DNA of 44,894 bases, from assembly GCA_946408355.1 (NCBI GenBank), contig CAMJRX010000018.1:1-44894 (forward strand), given 5' to 3'. The notes under the pieces were generated by a model, which had not been told where the DNA came from, did not search any database, and saw nothing but the letters and a program-made list of their open reading frames with translations. A program made the position numbers and the translations under genes. Shown one piece after another: positions 31,360-40,162 of the stretch; position 1 is the first letter of the stretch, and each line of letters begins with the position of its first letter. This stretch comes from an uncultured Selenomonadales bacterium. GTDB lineage: Bacteria; Bacillota; Negativicutes; Selenomonadales; Selenomonadaceae.

Positions 31360-34077
31360 ATGAAAGACTTTGACACACAAGCTTCACTCGAAAGCTTTAC
31401 TCAATTACCAAAAGAAAATTTTGACACTGAATATCTGCGTCTTATTAAACTCGACATTGCAGAGGCTCAAGCGCACATCGCCGATTTACCTGTTAATCAA
31501 CGGCGTGGCTTAACGTTAGAAACACTGCGTCATTTTCATTGTGGTTATCTGCCGAATTGGATTCTTACAAAATCAAGAGCAGAATACGCTTGCGGGCTTT
31601 ATGTCAAGGAATTCACTGGCGAAGTAAAACACTTGCCGCCGCCTTCCGAGCGCATTATTATTCCGACGCCTTCAATGCAACATTTTAACGCCGTTGCCAC
31701 TTCTGTTGCGCGATTTAACATGAATAAGAATTATTGGAAACAACATGCTGGCTCTATGGAACTTTTCACCGACCCGAACGCGCTCAATTCTGATTTAATC
31801 GTCGTCGTCGAAGGCGAATTTGACGCCATGTCTATATGGCAATGTTCCAGCGGACAAATTTCCTCCGTTGCTATTCTCGGTTGTGCAAACTGGAAGAAAA
31901 CCTTACTGCCCAAACTCAAAGACCTGTGCGGCAAGAAATTACTTCTGCTTTTAGACGCCGACGCCGCAGGTAAAAAATCTGCCAATAAATTGCTTAACGA
32001 ACTTTTGGCTCGTGGTTGTCTTGCTGTCACTAAATTTCTTTATGACGCCTTACCTAAGGAAAAACAAAACGATTTCGGTTGGAAGGTCGACGCCAACGAA
32101 ATTATCAAGGGGCTCGGAGACGAATACTTGAATCAAATTTTGAGCAAAATCATTATCAACGCCGAGTCGGACTTTAAAGTATTGGAAGAACGCATTGCAC
32201 AGCAAAATATCTTCTTGCAGGAACAAGCCACACAACGCTCTCCGGAATTTTCATTGCCAAAGCAGGAAAAATCTTCGTCTGCAAACTCAACTGATAAAAG
32301 CGTTGACCATGACGAAATCAAGCGAATTCTGAAAGACTTCGTGCACGCCAAAAATCTTTCTCGCGACGACTGGTGTAATGTTGGTATGATTCTTAAACGC
32401 TACGGATTCACGCTTGAAGATTTTCAGGCATGGAGCAAAGACGATCCGCGCTATTCTGTCGAGACATGCACCACTCAATGGAAGTCCTTTAAGACTGCTG
32501 AGGAATTAAAAGGCAAGGGTTACACTGTAGCGACACTGATTCAGCTTGCTAAACAATTCCGTTATCAACCTCTGAAAAAAATTCAAGCACGCGCAGATTT
32601 TAACGGTTATGACTTCATGCAGGGTACTGTTGAAGATTTAGATAATGCCCGCCGTCTTGAAAAATTTTGCGGCAATCATATTCGCTGGCTTACTGACGAT
32701 GAACTTTGGTTGACCTTCGATAACGGCATTTGGTCGCGACGCAGTGAAAAATCTTCCTGCCTTTACCCTTTCGCTACTCAATTCGCTGATCAGATGATGA
32801 ATTTCGCAAAAATTTTAGGCGCAGAGGCTGATGCCGCCGCTAAAGCCGCAGTCATAATAAATGGTGACGGCTCCATACAAAGGGTGGACGAGCAGGCTAA
32901 GAAAAAAGCCGAAATAGCCAAAGCTCGTAAAGACAAAGCCTTCTCTATCGCTTATTACTTCAAAAAACGGAAGAATTACAGCGCGGCTATTGACCTGCTC
33001 AAAGGTTGCGATTCTATTCTCATTACTGCCGAAGACCTTAACCGTCACAAGAATTTATTTTGCGTCAAAAATGGCGTCATCGACCTCCAGACTGGCAAGC
33101 TTTATCCTCTTGATCCTAAATATTTAATCACCAATCAAGCCGACGTTTTCTTTGACCCCAAAGCTGACACTGCCTTTGTCGAAAAATTCTTCCGCGAAGT
33201 TATTCCCGACGAATCAACTTTGTTAGGCGTTCTGCGTTATCTCGGCTATTGCTTAACCGGCGAAAAGATTTATCATATCTGCCAATTCTGGCGCGGCAGA
33301 GGGGCTAACGGAAAAACTACTATCCTTGATATGCTGATTCAACTTTTAGGCTCCTACGCAATTAAACTGCCGACCAACGCTTTGCTTGAATCAATGCGTC
33401 CTCTTGACGCTAACGCCGCCTCTCCTGCTCTCGCCATGCTTGACGGCGACATTCGCCTTGCCATTCTCGATGAAATTCCGCGTAACTGTCGTCTTGACGC
33501 CACTACCTTTAAAACTATCACTGGTGATCAATTCATCACCGCCAGACCTCTGTACGGCAATCCGAGAAAAATTGAACTCCGCGCCAAATTGATTCTTAAC
33601 GGCAATCACCTTCCGAACTTCGATGTTGACGACGGAGGCTTGCAACGCAGGATTAACAACGTCGAGTACACTCAATTTTTTCCTGCTGACCGCGCTGATG
33701 TCACATTGCCTGCTAAACTTACCACTCCGGAAAACCGTTCCGCCTTGCTCAAAATTTTAGTTGATCATTCTCAAAACTTTTACCGTGACGGATTAATTGA
33801 GAGCGACGACATGAAAGCCGCCAAAGCCGAGTACTTCAACGAAAATGATTTTGTTGCCAATTTCGTCGATGAGTATTGTATTATTGGCGATGGTGGTGAA
33901 ATTAAGCGCAAGGATTTTGAAGCTAGATTAATTTCCGCCTATCCTTCGGAAACCTCGCGACTGAAGAAGAAAGATTTACTTCGCATAATCACTGAGCGTC
34001 TTAATTTTCTTGGAGCTCAATACATGCAAGACAGACACCGGAACAATCTGTTCAGAAATATTAAATGGCAAATCTGA
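31360..34077 (+). CDS. Phage/plasmid-type primase-helicase (TOPRIM, PriCT-2, D5/SF3 helicase)
   Basis: 905 residues. Domains in order: an N-terminal part with FHCGYLPNW; a TOPRIM domain, IVVVEGEFDAM (about 146-156) and LLLLDADAAGKK (195-206); a PriCT-2-like module, LSRDDWCNVGMILKRYGFTLEDFQAWSKDD; a D5_N-like part, FCVKNGVIDLQTGKLYPLDPKY; and an SF3 helicase with Walker A RGRGANGKTT (about 644-653), IRLAILDEIP (Walker B) and LNGNHLPNFDVDDGGLQRR. It would prime and unwind at the element's origin. There is no N-terminal CHC2 zinc finger. ATG 31360 follows AAGGAGA. A terminator follows 20 bases after the stop. Confidence 0.88.
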   Translation: MKDFDTQASLESFTQLPKENFDTEYLRLIKLDIAEAQAHIADLPVNQRRGLTLETLRHFHCGYLPNWILTKSRAEYACGLYVKEFTGEVKHLPPPSERIIIPTPSMQHFNAVATSVARFNMNKNYWKQHAGSMELFTDPNALNSDLIVVVEGEFDAMSIWQCSSGQISSVAILGCANWKKTLLPKLKDLCGKKLLLLLDADAAGKKSANKLLNELLARGCLAVTKFLYDALPKEKQNDFGWKVDANEIIKGLGDEYLNQILSKIIINAESDFKVLEERIAQQNIFLQEQATQRSPEFSLPKQEKSSSANSTDKSVDHDEIKRILKDFVHAKNLSRDDWCNVGMILKRYGFTLEDFQAWSKDDPRYSVETCTTQWKSFKTAEELKGKGYTVATLIQLAKQFRYQPLKKIQARADFNGYDFMQGTVEDLDNARRLEKFCGNHIRWLTDDELWLTFDNGIWSRRSEKSSCLYPFATQFADQMMNFAKILGAEADAAAKAAVIINGDGSIQRVDEQAKKKAEIAKARKDKAFSIAYYFKKRKNYSAAIDLLKGCDSILITAEDLNRHKNLFCVKNGVIDLQTGKLYPLDPKYLITNQADVFFDPKADTAFVEKFFREVIPDESTLLGVLRYLGYCLTGEKIYHICQFWRGRGANGKTTILDMLIQLLGSYAIKLPTNALLESMRPLDANAASPALAMLDGDIRLAILDEIPRNCRLDATTFKTITGDQFITARPLYGNPRKIELRAKLILNGNHLPNFDVDDGGLQRRINNVEYTQFFPADRADVTLPAKLTTPENRSALLKILVDHSQNFYRDGLIESDDMKAAKAEYFNENDFVANFVDEYCIIGDGGEIKRKDFEARLISAYPSETSRLKKKDLLRIITERLNFLGAQYMQDRHRNNLFRNIKWQI

Positions 34078-34096
34078 AAGAGCACGCCAATTCATG

Positions 34097-34123
34097 CTCC
34101 GCAAAATATAGCGGAGTTTTTTT
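34097..34123 (+). terminator. Terminator of the primase-helicase gene
   Basis: CTCCGC (34097-34102) / GCGGAG (34111-34116) with an AAAATATA loop, followed by seven T. Confidence 0.85.
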
Positions 34124-34130
34124 GTTGCCT

Positions 34131-34480
34131 CCGCCGAAAAAATTTCGGCAAAAAGTCTCCGCCGAAAAAACGCCGAAAAAACGCCGAAAAAACTGACGAA
34201 AAAATTTTGACGGTGTTTCCCTCAACAAAGCTAGCTGTATCAACACTTTTTTTTATTAACAGGGGGGATTATGACGAAAAAAGCCGAAAAAATTTTGCAT
34301 TCTTTCTGCTCTATTTTTTGTCATACTTTTTTGGTATACATGGGGGGGTATTAAAAAAATTTCTCTGGACTTTACTAGGATTTTTTCGGCTTTTTCGGCG
34401 CAAAATTTTGAATTAGGTATTCTGACGCCATTTGTGATTTTTTGAGTGACGAAAAACGCCGAAAAAATTTTCGGCGTTTT
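34131..34480. repeat. Iterated GCCGAAAAA repeats, including three phased 11-mers (possible origin)
   Basis: GCCGAAAAAAC is repeated three times in perfect tandem at 34161-34193, each 11 bases, so A-tracts recur once per helical turn. Further GCCGAAAA copies lie at 34133, 34282 and 34458, with inverted copies in 34381-34400 and 34471-34477. Several pair as hairpins (GCCGAAAAAATTTCGGC). The stretch lies in a 715-base gap between convergent replication genes. Phased A-tracts plus iteron-like repeats are usual in replication origins; this is an inference. Confidence 0.5.
34271..34354 (+). CDS. Possible 27-residue small protein
   Basis: ATG 34271 follows AACAGGGGGGATT, a good ribosome binding site. 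The peptide (MTKKAEKILHSFCSIFCHTF, then LVYMGGY) has a basic start and a hydrophobic middle. Its coding sequence includes a run of seven G near the end. Either a real small membrane peptide or chance inside a repeat-rich region. Confidence 0.25.
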   Translation: MTKKAEKILHSFCSIFCHTFLVYMGGY

Positions 34481-34484
34481 TTTA
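34453..34484. terminator. Hairpin with T run between convergent operons
   Basis: AAAACGCCGAAAA (34453-34465) / TTTTCGGCGTTTT (34468-34480) followed by TTT; the sequence is self-symmetric, so it can act both ways. It also contains copies of the GCCGAAAAA repeat. Confidence 0.65.
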
Positions 34485-34589
34485 GAGCTTACTTCGTTTT
34501 TCCTAATCGACTATTTGACTTATAGAATTAATCAAAAAGTAAATCCATACTTTTTCGTTATTTTATCAGATTATTTTCATGAAAACTTG

Positions 34590-34672
34590 CCTGTTTTTTT
34601 GTTATAGAAAACATGCGTTTTAATTATAAAAATGCTGCACAGACAAAATGAGTGTACGGACAAAAAAACAGG
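34590..34672. repeat. 13-base inverted repeat, 57 bases apart
   Basis: CCTGTTTTTTTGT (34590-34602) and ACAAAAAAACAGG (34660-34672) are perfect complements. The second arm is directly followed by GGACATAATTGTCC, a 14-base palindrome overlapping its last bases. No gene overlaps. It may be part of the same origin region or a terminator for the leftward operon's end. Confidence 0.4.
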
Positions 34673-34792
34673 ACATAATTGTCCCGTTCAGAAAATTTAT
34701 TTTGTAAGATAGTATGAGTGGAATAGATTATTTTTCTTCATCTGATTTACGACGATTAAGTCATTTTGAACACCATTGGATATTTTGTTAGC

Positions 34793-36679
34793 TTAAGTCG
34801 TGAATGCCAAGTTGTAACAGGTGTCACCTCGATTATTGCGAGCAGACTTCAGTTTGTTGCCAAAGTGCTGATTTAATCGTTTCCCCGTAGAGGCACGATC
34901 CTTCAAAGCACCAGGAAAAGTTTTGTTGATAGCTTTAAAGATAAAATCAGTAGTCATGTCAGAGTCTAGGTTCTCAACAATTCTGAAGTTCTCATCGAAT
35001 AATTGCGAAATCTTAGGTTGAGTGTTGCTTCTCGAGGTTTGCAAAGCGTCAGAGAAGTTCTGCCGATCTGTGTCCGAAAGAGAAGAAGAAAATTGTTGCT
35101 CATCGTCTTCGATATCGATACAGATATTGGGCTCGAATTGATAGGAGAACGTATTTTTGTTGCGGAGTACTTTGGAGAAAGCCAGCAAAGCTTTAATGAT
35201 GATATCGGGTTTTTCTTTTTCAAAGTACACGTCTTCAAAAGAAGCGACCGCAGGGTTGGTATTGTCCATTGCCTTGGGAAAAGGCAGAACGGAAAGCCTG
35301 TTTGCAAGAGCGGGTTCAAGAGATAAGTTGTCGCCGGTAACGATTGGATAGTTGGTATTAAGCAGGATTTTAAAAGCATTGGTTTCTCGTAGATTACTTC
35401 CGTCGGCAAAAGCCTTGAGCTTAACAATTTGCTTCGCAGGCAGTTTGTTTTTCCCAACCTCTTGGACATAAACTAATCGAACGAGAGTATCGAGTTGTGT
35501 ATCAATCTGTTTATCTTCGGAGATTTTGGAAAGGCTGTCGAGAACTTTAGTATCGTCCGACGGCATCAGACGTGTTATGATGTTCGATATTCGAGTTTTT
35601 CCGCCTTGAGATTTTCCTTGAAAAGCGAAGATTTTCTTGATTGTGGTGACCGGAGTGAGTATCGCTCCGATCTGTTCGTAAGCAAGGTCGACAGCCTCTT
35701 GTGATCCGAGGGAATCCCAAAGCAATGCGTCGAAGGCGTCAGGATTTTGCATGGTAGGATTGAAGTCAATATCAAGCGAGAACAGGGTGAAGAACTTGTG
35801 TCGTTGATCAGGCAAAACAGGCGTGAACTTCAAAACCTGAACGTCGAGAAAGCCATTGTTCATCATGACTTGTTGCGGTTGCAACTGTATCAAATTGGAT
35901 TTTTCGAGCCGAGGAATCTTGTAAAGCAATCTCTGCATGGAACGATTGAAATGTCCCTGCGGAAAGTTAATGTTGTCTGCAAGTTGCTCGTCAATGTAGG
36001 CAAGATATTCACTACTCAAGTATGCACTACCAACCACTATATGTCGATTGTCGTCTCGTTCCAGAAAAGCGTATTGCCAATCGGTTTTTCCCTGAACTCT
36101 TATTTTTGCTATGGCATATTTTGTAATAAAATTATCTTCAAATTTCTTCCAACCGAGAGAACTATCAACGAGAGTTTCGTCGCTCTGCTGTAATCCTGCA
36201 ATTTTCTTTTGGGAATCTTCATATTGCTTAAGGATTTGCTTTTTTCGGAGCTTTTCTTTAAACATTGCTTGGGATTTCGATATGGACAAATCAATGTCGA
36301 TAAGCCCTTTTAAAATCTGATGGTTCACCTGTTGCATCATGGTATTGGTTAGCCAGGCGTTAGGAAAAGGCATGACGTTTTGAATATTGTCTGGGTAATA
36401 AACAGGCTGAACGAGCTCAGGTGGTCGAAAAGGAAAATTTTGATTTGTGACGACAGTCGGTGGTAAAGGCTGAGGAGGTCGTGGCTCTTTCGGAGGAGAG
36501 TAATCTGGCTCCACAGTCAAAGAATATTCTTCAATCTGCGTGCTCTTTAAAATCGGAGTGACATCAGAGTTTGCAGTACTTTCGACTGTCGGAGCAAATT
36601 CGATTTCTGGAGTAACCTTGACGCTTAGCGAATACTCGTCGGGTTTCAGGTTGATGATTTTGTCGTTGGTGTCGCTCAT
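34793..36679 (-). CDS. Putative SF3-like helicase / P-loop ATPase of the mobile element
   Basis: 628 residues, start ATG 36679 after AAAGGAGAAA. The first 130 residues are Pro-rich and contain two similar segments (DEYSLSVKV and EEYSLTVEP). A coiled part follows, then the ATPase: Walker A FQGKSQGGKTRISN (about 350-363), LVRLVYVQEVGKNKLP (Walker-B-like), then FKILLNTNYPIV and LANRLSVLPFPKA, as in SF3/D5 helicases (sensor and arginine-finger region). It most resembles helicases of phage/plasmid replication modules. It is the last gene of the leftward operon and is convergent with the primase-helicase at 31360. Confidence 0.6.
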   Translation of the reverse strand: MSDTNDKIINLKPDEYSLSVKVTPEIEFAPTVESTANSDVTPILKSTQIEEYSLTVEPDYSPPKEPRPPQPLPPTVVTNQNFPFRPPELVQPVYYPDNIQNVMPFPNAWLTNTMMQQVNHQILKGLIDIDLSISKSQAMFKEKLRKKQILKQYEDSQKKIAGLQQSDETLVDSSLGWKKFEDNFITKYAIAKIRVQGKTDWQYAFLERDDNRHIVVGSAYLSSEYLAYIDEQLADNINFPQGHFNRSMQRLLYKIPRLEKSNLIQLQPQQVMMNNGFLDVQVLKFTPVLPDQRHKFFTLFSLDIDFNPTMQNPDAFDALLWDSLGSQEAVDLAYEQIGAILTPVTTIKKIFAFQGKSQGGKTRISNIITRLMPSDDTKVLDSLSKISEDKQIDTQLDTLVRLVYVQEVGKNKLPAKQIVKLKAFADGSNLRETNAFKILLNTNYPIVTGDNLSLEPALANRLSVLPFPKAMDNTNPAVASFEDVYFEKEKPDIIIKALLAFSKVLRNKNTFSYQFEPNICIDIEDDEQQFSSSLSDTDRQNFSDALQTSRSNTQPKISQLFDENFRIVENLDSDMTTDFIFKAINKTFPGALKDRASTGKRLNQHFGNKLKSARNNRGDTCYNLAFTT

Positions 36680-36879
36680 TTTCGTTTCTCCTTTTCAGAA
36701 AATGAAAGATATTTTCGTTGCTAAAATTTATCGTGATTTTCCGGAAAAACTTAAGTCAATTTGCAAGCAAGGAACATGCAAGAAAAAGTTTTTTATTCCG
36801 CGTCAACTTCTCGACGAGAAAGCGTTTGGAGAATAAAAAGTTCCTTGCAAGTTCCGTGCTCGCAGTAAAATTTTCATTC
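36680..36879. other. Intergenic stretch with an inverted repeat
   Basis: No convincing gene. GCAAGGAAC (36767-36775) and GTTCCTTGC (36840-36848) are complementary arms around an AT-rich middle, which would form a hairpin in the leftward transcript between the 227-residue and 628-residue genes. Confidence 0.35.
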
Positions 36880-37563
36880 TCATAGCAACCCGAAAGAATG
36901 CAACGCTGTGACTAGAGAGCGAGACTTCAATCTTTCCTCTTTGTTCGGATAATCAGGATCCACTAAGATGTTTCCGGCTTGGATTATTTTATCGAACAGG
37001 TGAGGAATTTCCGTGTAACCGTAGCGGTGAATGAATCGGTTGACGTAACAGTCTCTGGCGTGAATCGCAGCGTCATATTCGTTGCGGTAAGTAACAGCGT
37101 GAGCATAGTCCAATCCGCAGTTGGTCAACATGTGCAAGAGAATGTTTAAATCGTTTGCAACGCCGTAACCGTTAATGGCATCAATCGCCCAAAATAAATC
37201 AGCATTGACGTTTATCTGCACGACAGGTACGCAAAATCGCATTTCATTCCTATTATTCAAGTTGCTCCCTTGATTTGCATCAAGAGTTTGTATGGTTCCG
37301 ATGTCCAAGTTGTATTCTTGAGCGAGTGGCATGGGCATTGGATACATGGGATAGAGATGTGGATTGGCGTAGAACAAGGCGTGATATCTGTTTTTAGCGA
37401 AGAAGTCGGCTTCGTGCAAGCTTTTTAAAACAGCGACCTCGCAATAGGGAAATTTTCGGTTGTATAGCGCGTTGTAAAGGTCGGTCTCAGACTTGCCAGC
37501 GAATATTTGTCCGTGGGTTACCATAGCGAAATAGTTAGAAGTTACTTCGATATTTTCGTTCAT
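36880..37563 (-). CDS. Unknown protein of the replication/mobilisation operon
   Basis: 227 residues, start ATG 37563 after AAGGAGAG. The first 55 residues (NYFAMVTHGQIFAGKSETDLYNALYNRKFPYCEVAVLKSLHEADFFAK) weakly recall the viroplasmin-like module found in front of RNase H1, but no RNase H domain follows. The middle is Asn-rich (GSNLNNRNEMRFC) and the end helical (IHARDCYVNRFIHRYGY). Function unknown. It lies between two ATPase genes in one operon, with 14 bases to the next upstream gene, so a replication role is plausible. Confidence 0.5.
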   Translation of the reverse strand: MNENIEVTSNYFAMVTHGQIFAGKSETDLYNALYNRKFPYCEVAVLKSLHEADFFAKNRYHALFYANPHLYPMYPMPMPLAQEYNLDIGTIQTLDANQGSNLNNRNEMRFCVPVVQINVNADLFWAIDAINGYGVANDLNILLHMLTNCGLDYAHAVTYRNEYDAAIHARDCYVNRFIHRYGYTEIPHLFDKIIQAGNILVDPDYPNKEERLKSRSLVTALHSFGLL

Positions 37564-37577
37564 ATTTGGTCTCTCCT

Positions 37578-39614
37578 TCAGAAATCCATGGAGTTTAAAA
37601 GAGAATCTGCTGCCACAGTGTTTAAAGCAACGAAATGCATGGTAGAGCCGTTGATTTGGACTTGCTTTAGGAGTTTGGGTTTGTGGTCTTTTTGCTGATA
37701 GACTTCAAGTAGTCCTATTTCATATAGTCGATTCCAAAGCCCGACGGCTGTTTCATTGAATGGGAGTTTGTTCTCTTGGAAAAACTGTAGAGCATTGTTG
37801 TAGCTCAATTCTGGATGTAGCATTAAAATTTGCTTTTGAATGTATCCTATGAAGTTGGCGTGAGTAATTCCCCCTTCAAAGATTTGTTTGTTTTGTGCGA
37901 TGATGTTCTCGTCAGTTCCGACATGTTTTAGAAATTTAAGGAACAGTATGCACGGGTCTGCGCTTTTTCCGCGTTGTTCGTTCGTTTGCATGACTTCTCG
38001 CAGAATGGATTCCCAGCGCAAATATGTCTTTATGTGTTCTTCTGGAGTGATTGCACTGTATGTTTCCCAGAAAGTTAAAATCAGTTCTGCTTGAGAAGTC
38101 AGAACTTTGAAGATGGTTTCTTGTCTGGCGAAGTGAAAATTGTCGGCATGCGAGAGTTTACGATTCATGATGTCGGACACGGCTTGCGAATAATTGTTCT
38201 CCAGAAAATGAATGTACGATCCGATGTAGAGTTCTAGACGATTGAATTTGTTTGCTTGTTTGGCGAAAAGTTCATCTCGCTGATATTCAAGTAACTTATA
38301 AGAGTCGATAGAGTTAGTGTTCAGGTGTACAGCCAGAGTTCGTAGCTTGCTGGATTTTCCAAGCGCGTCAATGTCGCTCTCGGCAGTGATTACGACAGCG
38401 CAACGGGTTAAGTTTCTCTCAAGCTGTGATCCGCCGTTGGTTGATTTTTTTCTGCCGGTGGAATCGCCGAGTTGTCTGAGAATCCGCTCGAAGGTGGAGG
38501 CTTGTTTGGGGTCGCGTCCTGAAGTCATATCATCAATTACGAGTGTTGAATCTTGGTGTTCGATTATCTCCAATTCAATAGCGCGGTCAGTGAAAGTGAA
38601 GTTTCCCAAATCGTTTCCGAAAAGACAGTACAGAACGCGAGCCAATGAAGTTTTCTTGCTTCCAGAAGAGCCGATAATGGTCAAGATGAATTGTTCGCGG
38701 TATCCTGCTTCCTCGAAAAGTTTAAGAGTGTATCCGAGGTGAGCATGAATGATCAAGGGCAACATAATTTCTTCATCGCTCAAGGACAGTAGCCCTGCGT
38801 ACCATTGTATGACGTCAAGATTCGTTTGGAAATCCAATGGCGGCGGTAATGTTATCTTTCCTCGACAGTCGGGATCGTTTGCGGAAAAATAATGCCAGCC
38901 ATCAACTCTTTCATGCCAACCGCTCGTCATGTAAATATTTTCAATATGATTGTCCCAGTCGCCGCAATTGTAAATCTCGGCAACGTATTGCTTAAAAAGT
39001 TCTTTGTTTTTTCTACAGTCTGGGTAGAGCATGAATTCAGGACACTCCTTCTCAATTTTTGCGTACAAGTTGCAGAGCTGTGATCTAGGCAAGCTTAAAA
39101 TTTTTCTCGGATTTCCCGAATTCCCTGAAATGCCGATGTCGATAAAAATATCCTCGTTGTCGAGATTGATTAGTCGATAGACTTTAATCACAGAGATTTC
39201 AAAGTTGGCTAGTCTAGCCTCTTGTATTTCGTCTTTCGCTTTGATATTTCGCCAATATAAAGTTGAAGTATGTTCGTCGAATCTAAATTCTGTTAGAGCA
39301 GAGCTAAGCGATATGGCTTGTGTCGACATTGCTGGATACATAATACAGGCAATGGACTGAGGATAGAGGATCATCAAAGATTGTTGTTGTTCAATAAAGA
39401 AGTCATAAGGCGTCATGGCAGAATTGCTTGTAACATTGGGGATAATGTGATTTGAGACGGAGTTACAGTGCATGACGGCAGAGCTGTCGACATATTTGAC
39501 GGGCAGTTTCTGGCAGGAGTTGTTTTTTGCGTATGTGTTGATGTCAATGGTTAGTGACTTTTTTGGCGCGTCATGTTTTTTTACATCGTCAAGAGAAATA
39601 TGTGTCGGGTACAT
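37578..39614 (-). CDS. DUF927-like P-loop ATPase of the mobile element
   Basis: 678 residues, start ATG 39614 after AAGGAGATG. The N-terminal 200 residues are of unknown fold. The middle has the DUF927-like block YMTSGWHERVDGWHYFSANDP, followed by an ATPase core: Walker A GSSGSKKTS (about 312-320), Walker B STLVIDDM, and SQLERNLTRCAVVITAESD. The Walker A is unusual: GxxGxKKT has Lys in place of the Gly before the catalytic Lys. Members are found in phage and plasmid replication or conjugation modules. A perfect hairpin lies between this gene and the relaxase. Confidence 0.6.
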   Translation of the reverse strand: MYPTHISLDDVKKHDAPKKSLTIDINTYAKNNSCQKLPVKYVDSSAVMHCNSVSNHIIPNVTSNSAMTPYDFFIEQQQSLMILYPQSIACIMYPAMSTQAISLSSALTEFRFDEHTSTLYWRNIKAKDEIQEARLANFEISVIKVYRLINLDNEDIFIDIGISGNSGNPRKILSLPRSQLCNLYAKIEKECPEFMLYPDCRKNKELFKQYVAEIYNCGDWDNHIENIYMTSGWHERVDGWHYFSANDPDCRGKITLPPPLDFQTNLDVIQWYAGLLSLSDEEIMLPLIIHAHLGYTLKLFEEAGYREQFILTIIGSSGSKKTSLARVLYCLFGNDLGNFTFTDRAIELEIIEHQDSTLVIDDMTSGRDPKQASTFERILRQLGDSTGRKKSTNGGSQLERNLTRCAVVITAESDIDALGKSSKLRTLAVHLNTNSIDSYKLLEYQRDELFAKQANKFNRLELYIGSYIHFLENNYSQAVSDIMNRKLSHADNFHFARQETIFKVLTSQAELILTFWETYSAITPEEHIKTYLRWESILREVMQTNEQRGKSADPCILFLKFLKHVGTDENIIAQNKQIFEGGITHANFIGYIQKQILMLHPELSYNNALQFFQENKLPFNETAVGLWNRLYEIGLLEVYQQKDHKPKLLKQVQINGSTMHFVALNTVAADSLLNSMDF

Positions 39615-39637
39615 TTTATCATCTCCTTGAAAAGACT

Positions 39638-39672
39638 ACTTCGGTACTGTCAAGCCAAAACAGTACCGAAGT
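39638..39672 (-). promoter_or_regulatory. Perfect 13-bp hairpin between relaxase and ATPase genes
   Basis: ACTTCGGTACTGT (39638-39650) and ACAGTACCGAAGT (39660-39672) are exact complements around a 9-base loop. In the transcript direction only AGTCTTTTC follows, so it is a poor terminator. It may attenuate the operon, protect an mRNA end, or be a DNA site for the relaxase. Confidence 0.45.
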
Positions 39673-39676
39673 GATT

Positions 39677-40162
39677 TCAATACGAATTGCCTTCAAAAAA
39701 AGTAATAGGCGAGAGACCGTAGTCATTCAGGATTTCATTGACTTGCTTCTTGTAAGAGCGCACGGAGTGCCCCTGCTGGTAGAGGTTTCCGTCTATGCCT
39801 ACGCAGTTAATTATATAATGACAATGAATTTTGTCAGTGTTCAGATAGTGAATGGTTCCAAAAATTTGTCTTCTGTCGGGAACCAGAAACTTGGCGATTC
39901 TTATGCATATCTCGCGCAGAGTTTCTATGTTAATTTCAATGCCGACATCGAAGGCAAAAATTATTTGAACGTAGTCATGCGATAAATTTTCCCTGAAATA
40001 AATTGATTGAATTAACCTCATCTCCGCTACAGGATTGTAGGGATTTATTCCGATTCCAATTAATCCGCGAGCGTCGGTCTTTGTGGGATCGGTTAAGTAT
40101 CGGTACATTTCTTCCAGAGAGCGCGGGGTTCGGTTCTCGAATTTAAGAATCGACATATACAT
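39677..40162 (-). CDS. Very short HUH relaxase (mobilisation protein)
   Basis: 161 residues. The HUH core is visible: H105 in FGTIHYLNTDK, then HCHYIINC with H113 and H115, the metal-binding triad of MOB relaxases. Candidate nicking tyrosines are Y20/Y22 (EEMYRYLT), and DYVQIIFAFD and SYKKQVNEILNDYGLSP match other family blocks. Usual relaxases are 300-700 residues, so this is only the catalytic core, without helicase or C-terminal parts. ATG 40162 lies after GGGAGAG and overlaps the MobC-like gene by 20 bases. It would nick oriT for mobilisation using another element's transfer channel. Confidence 0.75.
   Translation of the reverse strand: MYMSILKFENRTPRSLEEMYRYLTDPTKTDARGLIGIGINPYNPVAEMRLIQSIYFRENLSHDYVQIIFAFDVGIEINIETLREICIRIAKFLVPDRRQIFGTIHYLNTDKIHCHYIINCVGIDGNLYQQGHSVRSYKKQVNEILNDYGLSPITFFEGNSY

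Noticed and set aside
34078-34500. CRISPR-like array from the repeated GCCGAAAAA units
   Set aside because: Repeats are 9-11 bases, tandem without spacers and partly inverted, which does not fit a CRISPR array.
36702-36836. 44-codon frame on the plus strand (MKDIFVAKIYRDFPEK...)
   Set aside because: No ribosome binding site and antisense to a continuous leftward operon; the inverted repeat there explains part of its composition.
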